This document shows positions 11,488-24,400 of a stretch of 64,000 nt of DNA, in pieces; within the stretch, counting starts at the first letter, position 1, and each line of letters starts with the position of its first letter. Below the pieces are notes generated by a model, which was not told where the DNA came from, did not search any database, and saw nothing but the letters and a program-made list of their open reading frames with translations. This stretch comes from Epinephelus fuscoguttatus (taxonomy: Eukaryota > Chordata > Actinopteri > Perciformes > Serranidae): positions 25,089,643 to 25,153,642 of the forward strand of contig NC_064761.1 in assembly GCF_011397635.1 (NCBI RefSeq), read 5' to 3'. The translations under genes were made by a program, and so were the position numbers.

Positions 11488-13497
11488 ACTTAAATGGTCG
11501 ATCAATACACAATAACATCCGTCTTATTCTTGATATACTAGATTACAGTGAAATGATTGAGGATAAAGGTTTTATCTTATTTCTTGATTTTAAAAAGGCT
11601 TTTGATATGATCGAACACCCCTTCATGTTTCATACTATGAGGGCATTTGGTTTTGGAGACAATTTCATAAAGGTCATGGAAACCTTATATAAGGACATTA
11701 ATAGCTGTGTTTCATTACCTCATGGTACCTCACCTCGGTTTAATATACAGAAAGGAATTCGACAGGGTTGTCCAGCGAGTCCAGGACTATTCATTCTGGC
11801 AGCGGAAATGTTGACTATTATGATAAAGAACTGTGAGAACTTGAAAAAACTTAATATTCTTGGATCTGAAGTTGTAATAAGTCAATTCGCGGATGATACA
11901 ACCCTCCTTCTCAAGGACGAACATCAGATTCCTGTTGCCATAAAGAACATTGAACTGTTTTCAAAGGCTTCTGGACTATTCCTCAATATCCAAAAATGTG
12001 AATTGATGTCTATTCATGAATGTGCAAAAAATGTTATTTATGATATACCTGTCAAAACTGTAATAAAATACCTTGGTATCTATGTATCAAAAGATCAAAA
12101 AGAAAGGGAATTGCTCAATCTGACAAACAAAACCGATGAATGTAAACACAAACTTAATATTTGGTTGCAAAGGGACCTATCAATCTTTGGTAGAACATAT
12201 CTCACCAAGATGGAAAGCATCTCGAGATGTGTCCACCCTGCATCTTCATTAGCACTTAGTACAGACTTTGTTAAGTCTATAAACCGACTCAACTTCAATT
12301 TTATATGGAAGAATCGAACTCACTATATGAGAAAAGCTTTCACAGTTAAAGACCTGTCTGAAGGTGGGTTAAAGGCAATAGACTTTGAATGTATGAATGG
12401 GACTTTAAAAATGAACTGGTTGAAACAATGTGTTAAATTCCCTGGCAGCATCTGGCATATATTCCTCAAACTTTATTTGATAAAATGGGTGGTGTGGAAT
12501 TTATTTTAAAATGTGATTACAATGTAACCAAATTGTCAATCAAGCTTTCTAATTATCATCAACAGGTTTTACTTTTTTGGAAATTATTTTACAACCACAA
12601 TTTTACACCTCACAATACACCATTGTGGAACAACAGATACTCCACAAAAGAAAATCCTTTTTTTATAGGAACTGGATGGACAGAAATATTTGGTGCATAA
12701 TGGACATATTAGACACAAATGGAAATATACTTGCCTATCATGAGCTTTGTTATAAATTCAGTTTTAACTGCAACCTCACAGAATTTAATTGTCTTATCAA
12801 GGCCATACCCAAAGCATTTCTTGTTTTAGCAAAAAATACATTATTGCATTCTCAGTCCCCATCCCATCTTCCCACACTTTTTATTAATGAATTTCATTTT
12901 CTTGACAAAAGATGTTCAAACAAATTCATACGATCCATCTTAACAAACGATTTATACCCTGCCCAATCGTCTAGAAATAGTATTTTGAATCTGTTTGACC
13001 AATCAGTGGTATCCAAATTGAGGACAAAGTTCTTTAAATACCCAGTTCCACCCAAAACAAAAGAAATCCACTACAAAATAATGAATGATTTCTACCCTTC
13101 CAGTGAATTTCTAAGACTAAGATTTGGTTTTGAGAACAATGTGTGTGTTTTCTGCAATGGTGATATTGAAACAACAGAGCATCTTTTTATTTCATGCTCT
13201 CATACACAGTTATTCTGGAAACAATTTAGTGAATGGTTAAGCAGGAAAACCACAACAATGCCTGTTTTAGATCACAAGAGTATTATCTTTGGAGTGTCAT
13301 TAAAAGATACAAAATTGGACCTCATGATAAATGTTTTACTTATTTTAGCAAAATTTTTTATTCACAAAGCTAAATTTATTAAAACCCCACCCATCTTTAT
13401 TGGCTACTATAATGAAATTCAACTTTACACCAAGTCCCTTAAAAGTATAAACTCCAAACATGCAAAAGACCTCTGTAGACTAATTGGCAATGAATAA
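11488..13497 (+). pseudogene. L1/Tx1-like ORF2 remnant (reverse transcriptase and C-terminal part)
   Basis: The frame opens at the insert's 5' end and reads NNIRLILDILDYSEMIEDKG, then LFLDFKKAFD (RT motif with the first catalytic Asp), GIRQGCPASPGLF, and QFADDTTLLL (the FADD catalytic box). It runs to 12509. Two frameshifts, near 12480 and near 12660, move the reading first to another frame (12485-12700) and then to the one ending at 13497. The last part holds the C-terminal zinc-knuckle-like CVFCNGDIETTEHLFISC of the clade. The endonuclease domain and ORF1 are absent, so the copy cannot move by itself. Confidence 0.88.
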
Positions 13498-13789
13498 ATA
13501 TTTTAAATTTGCCATTCAGCCTTATTACATCTTACATCATTTTATTTATTATTATTATTATTTTTTTTATTTATTTATTTATTATTTTTTGCATTATACT
13601 CAGTAATGATTAATTTATGATTTACTCAATTTGGTACTTTTTGTTTTGTTTGCTCTTTGTGTTTTGTATCTCTGATGTTCTGTTCTTTGCATTTTGAAAG
13701 ATGTTAAATAATTGATATTTGCCTTGTTATGTTGTACATTATCCTTTTTCTAATGGTTAAATAAAGAGAGAGAGAAAAAAACAAAACAA
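11488..13789 (+). mobile_element. 5'-truncated L1/Tx1-like LINE with 15-base target duplication
   Basis: The insert is flanked by a perfect 15-base direct repeat, AACTAAGGCTAACAA, at 11473-11487 and 13790-13804. It starts inside the reverse transcriptase domain and ends with ATAAAGAGAGAGAG plus an A-rich tail, as expected of target-primed reverse transcription with 5' truncation. Confidence 0.9.
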
Positions 13790-14052
13790 AACTAAGGCTA
13801 ACAAGCTAGGCTAAGAAGCTACGAGGCTAAGAAGCTACGCTACTTTGGCTAGCCCTGTGGTGTTGGCTGCTCCCTTGGTGCCAGCTCCCTCACGAAACTT
13901 GAGGTAAGTTGAGTTTAGCTGAAACTAACGTTATACAACAAACTTTGAAACAATGATTCAGCTGTTATCTTAAAAAAAAACGCTTCAACTTTTTTTAAAA
14001 AAAATATATAACGCTAATAATTTATTACACTCATTTTACTTTCATATACACA

Positions 14053-14448
14053 GCGTGGATCATTGGTGACAGCTATGTCCGGCGTGGTGTCCAGAGAGCT
14101 GCAGAGACCTTGGGAAGCACCCTCAGCATGCCGGGCGTCCGTGTCTGCTGGTTTGGCTGACTGCAGTGGGGAGGCCTTCTCTCCTTCTTTTCCCACTCCC
14201 TGCGAGGAAGAGCAGCACCAGATGTCCTCATCATCCACTGTGGCGGCAATGACATGGGGAAGGTCAGCAGTGTCAAGCTGGTCAGCATGATGAAGGAGGA
14301 CCTGCACCAGCTTCACCTCCAGCATCCTGGCATTAAGATAATATTTTCTTCATTGGCCCAAAGGTGCAGGTGGGAGGCTGGTGGCAATCCAGCAAAGATT
14401 GATAAGGCCAGGAAATGTGTGTTATGGCTACATTTGTTCATAGTTTAA
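14053..14448 (+). pseudogene. SGNH/GDSL-hydrolase-like reading frame, interrupted
   Basis: One frame reads AWIIGDSYVRRGVQRAAETL, continues to PGVRVCWFG, meets a TGA at about 14158-14160, then goes on as LQWGGLLSFF, APDVLIIHCGGNDMGK and HPGIKIIFSSL before stopping at 14448. GDS and GGND are SGNH-hydrolase blocks I and III. I recall similar domains in teleost mobile elements that carry hydrolase-like ORFs (for example tyrosine-recombinase retrotransposons and some LINE ORF1s), so this is probably transposon cargo. A CATATACACAG acceptor-like site lies directly before it, and GAAACTTGAG followed by GTAAGT (about 13895-13911) could be a donor. The in-frame TGA and the short length argue for a dead copy. 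Confidence 0.55.
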
Positions 14449-17400
14449 ATGGTGCCATAATTGAGCACCCTCACATCAGACACATTCATCTCACACCTAG
14501 GAGAAATTATATGTTTTAAGTAAATTAGTTAATTGTCTTAAAGACCACCTCCAAACGCAGTGAACTGCTTACAGTTGGCAGTGTCACTGCTTTTGAATTT
14601 GGCCTTTAGGACACATTTTGTTAGGCCTGATCATAGCCCAGGCTGTCATGGCTAATGTTGAGTTTTTGATAATCATCTATAACTTGTTTAAAATTTCAAT
14701 AAATTCTATTTATATTTGCACTCCTTTTGTCTTTGTTACTGACTAAATGTTGTATTTCACAATCAAATCTGACTGTCAATTGAAAGGGCAAACAAATCAT
14801 ATACTATAGACAAAACATTAAGCATTAATGTTTAACATTGTCACTGACAAAAAATTAAGCTGTCCATTCCTGTGTGGGCCTGATTATTTTAACTTTGTAC
14901 TTGAAGATAACTAAGCACCTTACACCCAGCAGAGCCTGAGAAGATTTTGAAGAGTAACCTTTGTTTGCTGCTCTGTTAGAAGTCTAGTTTTAACACAGAA
15001 GAATGTGACTGGATAAAAGGGCTCAAAGTGAAAAACCAAGAATTAGCTGGACACAATAGTTTTGAAGCCCCCAAGGAGGTATCACTTGTTCGCTATGTTG
15101 CCAACTCTGAGAGGGTCTTCCTCAGGCAAAGGTACTGTGACGTTTTTATAGTGAGGCAAGCAGAAAGATAATCAGCCAATTATGTGTTGCTGGTTTTTTT
15201 AGCCTCACTATATAAGTCTCAATACCGAGCAATACCCACAGAACCTTCTCATATGTCACAACGTCACAAATAAACAATACCTCCTACGGGACTTAAAACT
15301 ATTCAGTGTGCACATATTTCCTTGTTTTTCACAAAAGAAGAATAGTTTCTCAGTGAAATTTCTTCATTTGTCTTAAAGAAATGTTCAAACAAAACCAGCA
15401 CATAACATCAGCTTTTCATTATTTTTTTTTTTTTAACATTCTGCTAAGATAAATGCAAACTTGGGTAAATGTTAAGACATAAATGAAAACATTAAGATGT
15501 CATTAATAACAATTATATTTTGTTAAAGGTTTAAATCACCACTATATTTCCAATCATTACAGGAAACTGATGAAAGACAGCTTTCAAAAAAATTGCTTTT
15601 ACTCTAAAGTAAATTTTGTCTGATCCACTTTATATCACAAAAATTCGAACCATTTCACAAACAGTTTAACAAAATTAAGTCAAAGCTTGCATTCATGAAA
15701 ACATCCATTTTAAAATGTTACAAAAGTACACATGGAATAAATGAAAAGATTTATAACAGTAATTATAAAACCTATGGATTAGGACCCAGTGTCATAATTT
15801 GCAAAATCTTAATTTCTTGTTAAACAACCTCTTTACTGTGGAGTAAATATCAAATTGGTAGATGCGTAGTAACTTTCCACAAGTGTCCTACATGAGAGAA
15901 AGATAATAGGTTAAAAACACAGGTAGAAAACATTGACTACAGCCTGTCTTGGTTAAAAGCCCACTCACCACCAAAATGATCTTATTGCTGAGTAAGTGGC
16001 TGTCATTCATAAAGTAGTTTTGTGTTTAAGTTCTGTAGATATTCGACTTTATATTTGAATGTGATTTTAAATTCAACTGTACTACCAAGACAAAAGGAGT
16101 ATGAATGTACAATATGCAATTCATCCACATTAAAATAATTGTTGCTATCAAAAACTGAACTGTTCTCAAAGCTCACTGCCACTGTGGAATCATGCTATGT
16201 TCAGCTGTCTCATTATGAGAATATTTTTTCCATTGGTTCTTCACAGACTGTGTGTGGGGAAAAAGATAGTAATTCTCACTTTGATAAAGGGTCTTTGCAT
16301 AAAAGGCACTAAAATGTTAAAGTTGGTAAATACATGTCATGTTCCTTGATTAATAAAATCTTCATTTGGCCTTTTGCATCAGGGGAACACTAAACTGCAC
16401 TGGTGTGTCAGTAATTTCACCTTATCAGGAATAGTACAGAGCAAGCTGTGCCCTAATCGAGTACTTAGTAATGTATGACAATTAGTAATTTATGTAATGC
16501 ATTTAAATGTATTATGCACAATAATTCATCATTTCAAACTAATAAGTTTCTTGACTCTTTGTGAGGTACTGTATGAAAAAAAGGTGTCTTTATCCTGGAG
16601 TCAGTGCTAAAGTGAAGACTCTCAAAGTGTTCACTGCACAGATGGGAAGACTTGTTTGGAGTCCAGTTCTGTCTCCTCGTGTTGAGTGTCCACTGGTCCA
16701 GTCTGTCTGGGTCACCTAGAGGAAAACTTTACACAGACAAATAGATATTAAAAGTAATATATGTGTTAGGTTACCTACTTAACAGACTCCATTACATGCA
16801 AACAATACAACTTAACTTACTTCAATGTTTAACAGATCATAATCAATTTATTTTAGCAAAACAAAAAGGTGGTGGCCATCACAGTCCTCATATTCTGTCT
16901 GTGCATTATCTATTGTTGTGTAAGCACAGGCCTATATCATACAGTAATCTTATTAATATTTTATATGTGACAGTCAAATGTCACATTAGTTTTTTTTCAA
17001 TTACGTTACACACCTTATTGTAATTTCACACAGTTCGCCACTTTTTAATTCACATACACAAGTATAGCCTTAATGTTACGTTAACATTACACTGCTCATA
17101 TGACAACGTTAACATTGCAACACGTTAGCTAACTAACGTGGTGGACCTTTATTTTCAAACCTCACACAGCCTCAGCCTTTTGTTCAAAATATTCTCTCCC
17201 TAAATGCCTACATCCTAACACTTCTCTGTCAGGCTCTGACTTCGATGCATCCCCGGACTGGCGTCTTGCTCGAAGGCTAAATGTTAGCTGGCTGATTAGC
17301 CAGTTAACGAGCTAAGCTTGTGTTGTATCGTGTTGTCTGTGGCTCTGTAACTTGATGTGGATGTTGCTGCTGTGATACAGGTCGCATTTGAAAATGAGAC

Positions 17401-17814
17401 CTCCGGTATCAACGTGATTTTACATGTATTAAATAAAGACTTAATAATATAATAATAAACTGACAAGCTAGATGGTGACCGCTAATTAGTGCTAACATAT
17501 AAACATAAATAAAATAATACTACAATTTCAGAATTTCACTTACCGAAAAACCTGGAGCACAGACTTCTTGGACGGTCTGTTGGTATAATTAGTCGAACAG
17601 TAAGCCATATTACTCCAATATTTGCCTGAAAAATTATCCGAAAGGCGCAAACACGGCTGAGAGTACAGGTTCAATGCCTTGAACATGGGCACGAATTGGC
17701 TGAGATGACGCCGAGCAGACGGCCGAGTCGAGGCTCAGCTCTGCAGCAGAGCCAGCGGCTAGTTAGCATGCTAGTTAGCCACCCGTGATGGTGCGACCTG
17801 TCAGTCAAAGTGAC
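14449..17814. other. AT-rich stretch without recognisable genes
   Basis: No coding exon, RNA gene or clear repeat end was found. TTAGCTAACTAACG and similar TTAGC-rich words near 17100-17310 and 17760 match the ones beside the L1 insertion site at 11470 and 13800, which fits a single element origin. Confidence 0.5.
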
Positions 17815-18639
17815 CACGCCCTTAATTATGCGCAATTTCAAACCTTAATAACATTTAAACGGAAGAGTTAGAAAAAAATTCACCCCCCTCAGAGTTGTCA
17901 TGAAAGGGGAACTTAACTATAGAGACCAAAACCATTTTTTGTACCAGGCTGTAAACATGTTTATTTCTGCTCTAAAGTTGGGCATTTTAACATGGGGGTC
18001 TATGGGAATTGACTCACTTCCGGAGCCAGCCTCAAGTGGACAGTCAGTGAACTGCAGTTTTTGGCACTTCCGCATTGGTCTCACTCGTCTCCCCCGGAGG
18101 TTGGGGCTTGTTCTGAACATGTTCAAAAGATTAAGGACAGTGGTGAACTGAAGATCAGAAGCTCAAATTTGGGAAAAGTGAAAGAGCATCACCTCCTTCA
18201 TTCCCACCTCAAGCTTACCCTTCAGCAAGTCCTTAACCCACAACTTCTCCAGTGGACCTTTCCCAGTAGCCAGCTGCAAATCAGACTGTGGTTCTACTGG
18301 TGATCTGTATCTATGAATGTTTTCTTGTATTTTACGCAGACAGACAGTAACTGCTTTTGCCATCTTCATCGTGTCTGGATCATAACTTGTCAGGAAAATG
18401 CACGTGGTGAATAGCTTGAGTGTGTTTTGGTTAAACAGTGTCACCCTGTGGTCACACTGGTAGAATCATAATGTACATGGAGTATTTTCTCTGTGGATCA
18501 TTTGATAGTGACACTACTCCTCTTTATTATTGCATTCTAAATTCTTTTCTTTCTTTTTTCTTTTTTATTAAAGTGTAAATTGCAAGCAGACAACCAATTA
18601 CCAGAAAATGAGAAAACAGTATATTTCTATACACCAAAA

Positions 18640-18790
18640 CATTATCAGCCAAAATCAGACCAAGTACCCCTCCTTGTGGCAACATTACTCCCCAATGGCA
18701 GTGGCCCCCCAGCAGAAAAAAGCAGCATGCTACACTACAAAAACTGAAGAAATGCCCTGCTTGGGCTGGCCTGCAGGGGACTGCATAAAT
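18640..18790 (+). mobile_element. Tc1-like transposase remnant
   Basis: CCAAAACATTATCAGCC followed by GACCAAGTACCCCTCCTTG, TGGCAACATTACTCCCCAATG and GCAGTGGCCCCCCAGCAG is a decayed copy of the region that encodes the 'D-V-HP-MAT-FPDGSG-FQQDNAPCH' catalytic stretch of Tc1 transposases. There is no usable frame. Confidence 0.55.
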
Positions 18791-19563
18791 ACTTAGCTTT
18801 ATACGTACCTGCGATTGTTTAAATATCAGTCTTCAGTTTGGTTAAAAATTATCTTGAAAATCTCTGTTTTAAAAGCTTTAAATTTAAGTGTCTGATTCGT
18901 GTACACACCCTGTAAAAAGAAATCAGACTTATTCTGTTTAAAGACTGCACTGGTAGCAACATGGGAACACAATTTTTATCCAAACCACCTCTCAGCTTTT
19001 GATTTTTGTACTGTTGATCTACTGGTTTCTGGTTCAGCACTGCCTTTGTTGCACACTGTTGGACTCTGTGCTGTGCCCACCCCGTCTCACTGTGTGGCAG
19101 CACCAGTGGCTCTCCTTCAGTCTCCAGCTGCTGCACACACCTCATGATTCTTATGAACTTTTAGTCCCTGAAGGTGATGTTTTTTATTTACTTGACCCAT
19201 GGAGGCATCAAAGAAACTAAAGAAGATGAGTGACTCAGAGGGTTCATGCAGGGAGAAAACAGCAAGTGTCATCCAACAACATGCAGAGCTACTTTTAGCT
19301 CTAGTTTATCTTTAACTTAGTTTTTATCTCAGTTTCAGCAACATATACAATCATTTTCAGAATGTTCATGCTATTTTTCCTATTTTTACAGCTGTGCCTT
19401 TGTGGCTTTCAGGCAAACGACAATAAAATAAACCAAACATAAAGTGTAAAGTAAAGTATATTTTGAAATAAAGCAATACATATAAATTAGGAAATGGCAA
19501 TGTTGGACAAAATAACACTAAAAAAAGTAAAAGAAAAAAGGTAAATGTTGGGGAGGAGAGTTG

Positions 19564-19565
<2 letters not shown>

Positions 19566-19598
<33 letters not shown>
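19566..19598 (+). repeat. TG microsatellite
   Basis: About 16 uninterrupted TG units. Confidence 0.95.
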
Positions 19599-19601
<3 letters not shown>

Positions 19602-21430
19602 CAGTGGCATGAGTGTGTGCATCAAGAGGTGAGTCAGGTAGTGGAGATAAAGATATATTCTGTAAAATATGTAGGTGGATGATCACTACATTTCACATAC
19701 CTTCTCAGTCCTCATATTATATGTCGGGGGGGGTCGAGTCTTTTTTTTGTTTTTTGTTTTTTGTTTTTTTTAAACAACGTATTCTTGTTGATAATTCAGT
19801 AAGATGCACAAAGCATCAGCAAACAAACACAGAGTCAACAAGGACAGAAATCAACCCCACCCACCCACCAACCCAAAAACAAACAAAGAAAGACAAAAAT
19901 GAAAATAAATAAATAAATGAAAAAGAATTTTAAAAATGTATAAACATAAATATAAAAAAACAAAAACAAATTACTTAAAAAAATATATACACAAAAAATA
20001 TATAATAGAATTTAAAAAAGGGACTACAAATTAATTCACTTGTGTGACATAAGTAGGAGAGTATTAAATGTTTTATGACAATTTTTTAACTTCCATATTT
20101 GGGGGGTCAGGCTGTATCCACTTAATTGTAATGCATTTAACCCTTTGAAATCTGGAGCAACACTGTTCTTGTGCTGCTCTCAGACGCCTCTCGCAAGTAT
20201 TTAAACCTTTGAACTCCTTTCTGATGTGATTTCTAATGGCAATGAAGAAATTGGTAAGAAATGTCCCACAAATTGCTATTTTTTTTAATTGTGGAAAAAG
20301 AATCAACTAGGAAATTGTATGTTTATAATAATTATTATAACATATTTAAAATTATGATACAGAATTATTAGAATGTTTAAGCACTTTTTCCAGGTTATTT
20401 CCTTGTTTGTTTGATTTTAACTTTATTTTTCTTTTCCTCTTCTTTTTTTAACTAATTTGCTCATTTTTAATTTCTGTCTTTTTATTAATTTCATTAATTT
20501 CTTTTAAAAAAAATTGGGTCATTTCTAATTTCTTTGTTGCTCATTGCCTTCTTCACATGTTTTTGTAGGAAATCAAGCCTGTTTCAAAGTGTTAAGTGCT
20601 GCTGTTGTCAATGTTTGTAAAAGGTTGGTTTTTTGTTGGTTTTTTTGCTCTCCTATCAATGCCCTTTTGATGTTAGACCCAATACTGCTACCCTTGAATC
20701 TTTTGTGAGATTTTGGTGAGTTTGTTATCTTAAAAAATAATTGCACTGTTGAGTCATGTTCTTCTTTAGGTACAATCATCACACACACTGTGTGACAAAA
20801 CTGGTTTGACCAGCAGAGACAAAGAGAAAAAGAAATTACCGTTTGTTTGCTGTACTTGCTGTAGTTTCCGCCAGGTTTTTGATGCTTATTTCAGTGAGCA
20901 GGTCGCTCTTTCGCTGCTGTAATGCCCTGCAAGTGTCAGATGGGTGCAGTAATTCAGATCGTGTTGAAACACAGTTCATGTCATGACTACTCTTTCTTGG
21001 AAATATTCAAAAAGTTTCTGAAGCACTCAAAATGTATCAGTTCAATACTTGATTTTCAGAGTATATTAATTCTTTGAGGATGTAGAACTGCTGTCAGGAG
21101 ATTAATGTTTGAATTATGATGCAAGTGTTCAGTGTGAAGAGCATCTCGCTCTTGTCAGTGTCAGGTTCACATTCAGTAAAACAGCCAGTCAAACTGGGTC
21201 CTGTCACGCTCAAAAGGCAGATAAACTTGTTGTCCCCACTCCTCAGCTTATAACAGGCAGGTCAGCATTCTGGCGTGAGGCACAGAATAAGTGAATCATC
21301 TACAGTGTAGTGTCTTGGCAGAGAACGAGGAAGCAGATGAAATGTGAGATATGTGGTTGTCAGTTTCGTTTAACAGTAAGAAATAATAACAGCTTTGCAC
21401 AACATATGCACAGTTGACAGTAAAGAGAAG

Positions 21431-24400
21431 ATGGCAAGATACGTAAGTAAAATATTTGCATGTTTAAAAATGACACTTATAACAAAAATAGTTTAAACTT
21501 AAAATGTTTAAATGCAAAACATTATGTTTTACATGCACTCGTAGACATGCTTAAATACCTAACAAGTGGAAACAAAGGTTTTAGTATATGTTTCTTTATG
21601 TGTCAGAAAATGGACGTGATCAAAAAGCTGTAAATTGTATTCACACTTTGTTACAGTGAAAGAATTTTTGCCAAGAAGAGCTAATTTTAGAGAAATGTTA
21701 ACTGTTAATGTGAACTGTTGTTTGACCTCTTCAGTGCTGATGAAAATGGAAGTGATTGTGCTGCACTATAAGATGATTTAATCTTCCAGGGTCAGGAAGT
21801 TGCTTTAAAGAACTGCAGAGCTCTTAAAGTGTTTTGATAACTCCACCACATTCCTTCTAAATCGTAGGTGAAATTCTTAGATGAGCCTTGAAATGGATTG
21901 TAATACTATATATTATAATCCCTGATGGTGGTGCAGTAGTTACAACTCTCCAACACCATCATCAAACTATCAGATGAGGAAATATGTTGTTGAAGAATAG
22001 TGTTCATCCCTCCAGGACCGTTTAGAGACTTGCACAATCTTTGTCAGGAAGCTTTGAGGCTGTGCTGTGGGCTCGGGGTTGCCCAAAACCTGACTGACAC
22101 GTCACCATCTGTGTTACAGATAATTTTGCGAGTGAGTCTGCAAAATTGCTAAACTAAAATGGCGTCAAATGTTTGAGGATTAAAGTTAATTCTTGGTGTC
22201 AGGAAGCAAGACCACCTGAACCAAGACCAAGTCATGACACAGACCAGTCCGGTAATAATACAATGTAAAATTGTACACTATACCCACCACACCAATGCTA
22301 GAGTATCTAAAATTTTCTATAATGTGTCTCCTGCATGTAATCGCTGTCAGCAAATCACATACACATGTTCTGGCTATGTCCAGCTTTGCATACTGGACAG
22401 AGACAGACTGTCTCATACATTGTTAAAGAAACAGTTACACCAAACCTGTTCACGGTTTGTTTGGTGTCTCCCACTCTTCCTCTCTGTCTGCATCTAAGAA
22501 ACAAACTATAGCCTTTGTGACATTGTTGGCAAATACAGACAAGGATCTATTTAAATTACCTTACCGAAAATAGAATTGAGCTCCTTTGAGACTTTATCCC
22601 ACCATGAGATTTTTAATAACTTGTTTAATGACATACTATTCTATGACTTTTTTTTATGACCTTCTAACCTCTAACAAAGACTATAACTACAGTCCACAAT
22701 AATATAGCTATCATAACACCCCTGTTACATTCTAGTTTTCCACCTTTTAATACAATTGAAATTAGTTTGTTATTGATTGTGCCAACCCAGCCTATCCCAG
22801 CTGACAGAGAAGCAGGGTACACCCTGGACAGGTCGCCAGACTATCGCAGGGCTGACACATAGAGACAAACAACCATTCACGCTCACATTCACACCTACGG
22901 ACAATTTAGAGTTATCAATTAACCTAGTCCCCAATCTGCATGTCTTTGGACTGTGGGAGGAAGCCGGAGAGAACCCACGCTGACACGGGGAGAACATGCA
23001 AACTCCACACAGAAGGGCTCCCACGCCCGGGATCGAACCAGCAACCCTCTTGCTGTGAGGCGAGAGTGCTAACCACCACACCACCGTGCCGCCCCTAGTT
23101 TGACATGGATTAATTAATAATTTTAACTTAATCTTAACTTAAGGTTCAATAACACACTCTCCATCAGCAAAGTCCAGAGTTCGCTTCATTGACATGGAGT
23201 TGATTTATTTGTCATGCGACTTAAATACTTCATAACAGGCGATACTGTAACCCACGTCTCTGCTCATAGACACAAGGTTAAAAGCTCTGGATATTTATAA
23301 AGATAAACAAACCTTAAGTTTAGTTCAATTTCTATAATGACATTCTTTATATATTACACTCAGAATAAAAGTCAGGATGTTTTTGTCCCTATGCGTGAAT
23401 GGTTGTCTGTCTCTGTGTGTCAGCCCTGTGATAGTCTGGCGACCTGACCAGGGTGTAACCTGCCTCTCGCCCAATGTCAGCAGGGATAGGCTCCAGCGCC
23501 TCTTGGTACCTTACAGGATAAGAGGTTACAGAAAATGACAAATATCTCAACACTACCTCAATGATTTGCTACGTTTTTCAGAAAATTTGGCATATATAAA
23601 GGTCACTGACTGGTGATTAAAGGAAATGGCCACTTTAGAATGAAACTACAAACAGTTCTCACTGACCCTCATGCCGACAAGAAGTCCAGTGTAGTTTTTT
23701 AATCCACACAACTCGTTCGGGGTATCGGAGGATAACAGCTCGCCGGATTTTTCCATACACTTGAAGTGCATGGAACCCACGTACAAAATCATTTTGAAAA
23801 TGTATTAAAACTACGCTAATGCATTTCAAAAATGTCAAAATGGCTCGTCCATCGTAATCTAAGTGCCCTGAAGCCGCGGCATGTAAAACTGACTTGAAAA
23901 GACATAATTTACTCCACTTTTATAGCACAATTTCTCACCATGGTCAGTTAGCCTGCAACTCGTGAGACTCAAGAACAACAACGTCTCTGAACGTTCTTGA
24001 GTCTCACGTGAGTTGCCATGTAAACACAGCACGTCTGCAGTCACTTTTGCATGCCACGGCTTCAGGGCACTTGGATTACAACGGGCGAGCCGTTCTGACG
24101 TTTTTGAAATGCATTAGTGGAGTTTTATTACATTTTCAAAATGATTTTGGACGTGGGTTCCATGCACTTCAAGTGTATGGAAAATCCGGCGAGCTGTTAT
24201 TATTATATGATTAAAAAACTACACTGGACTTCTTGTCGGCATGAGTAGTACTGTCTGTATTTTCATTCTAAAGTGGCCATTTCCTTTAATCTGTGGGAAA
24301 AAAAAGAATCCTGTCCTTTTAATTCTCTCATTATTGTATTAGTTGATCCTTGACTTGTTAATACAGTGGCTGTGTTGCTCAGTTGGGTGTTGATGGTCCA

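Larger units (their letters stand above)
11256..18090. mobile_element. Probable large dispersed element, both ends recognisable
   Basis: The left end (about 11256-11400) begins CATAGACTGTATAAAATAAT and runs through GACGTCATC, CCGTTTCTGAAGAG and CGCCATCTTGGCAGTG. The right end (about 17815-18090) holds CACGCCCTTAATTATG, GTACCAGGCTGTAAACATG, CATGGGGGTCTATGGGAATTG and GGCACTTCCGCATTGG. I recall both as the two ends of one abundant teleost repeat, usually much shorter. Between them lie the L1-like insertion, an SGNH-like reading frame and about 3 kb of AT-rich DNA. That all of it is one element is inference; no terminal inverted repeat or target duplication was confirmed. Confidence 0.45.
18100..21430. 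other. Intergenic DNA with repeats, no gene seen
   Basis: A minus-strand frame at 18163-18444 is open but unrecognised. A Tc1-like remnant (18640-18790) and a TG repeat (19566-19598) are listed separately. 19740-20060 and 20280-20560 are very AT-rich with poly-T/A runs. The 5' end of the next DNase II gene should lie just before 21431. Confidence 0.5.

Noticed and set aside
18163-18444. Minus-strand frame of 93 codons
   Set aside because: Methionine start and charged composition but no family recognised and no splice or homology support.
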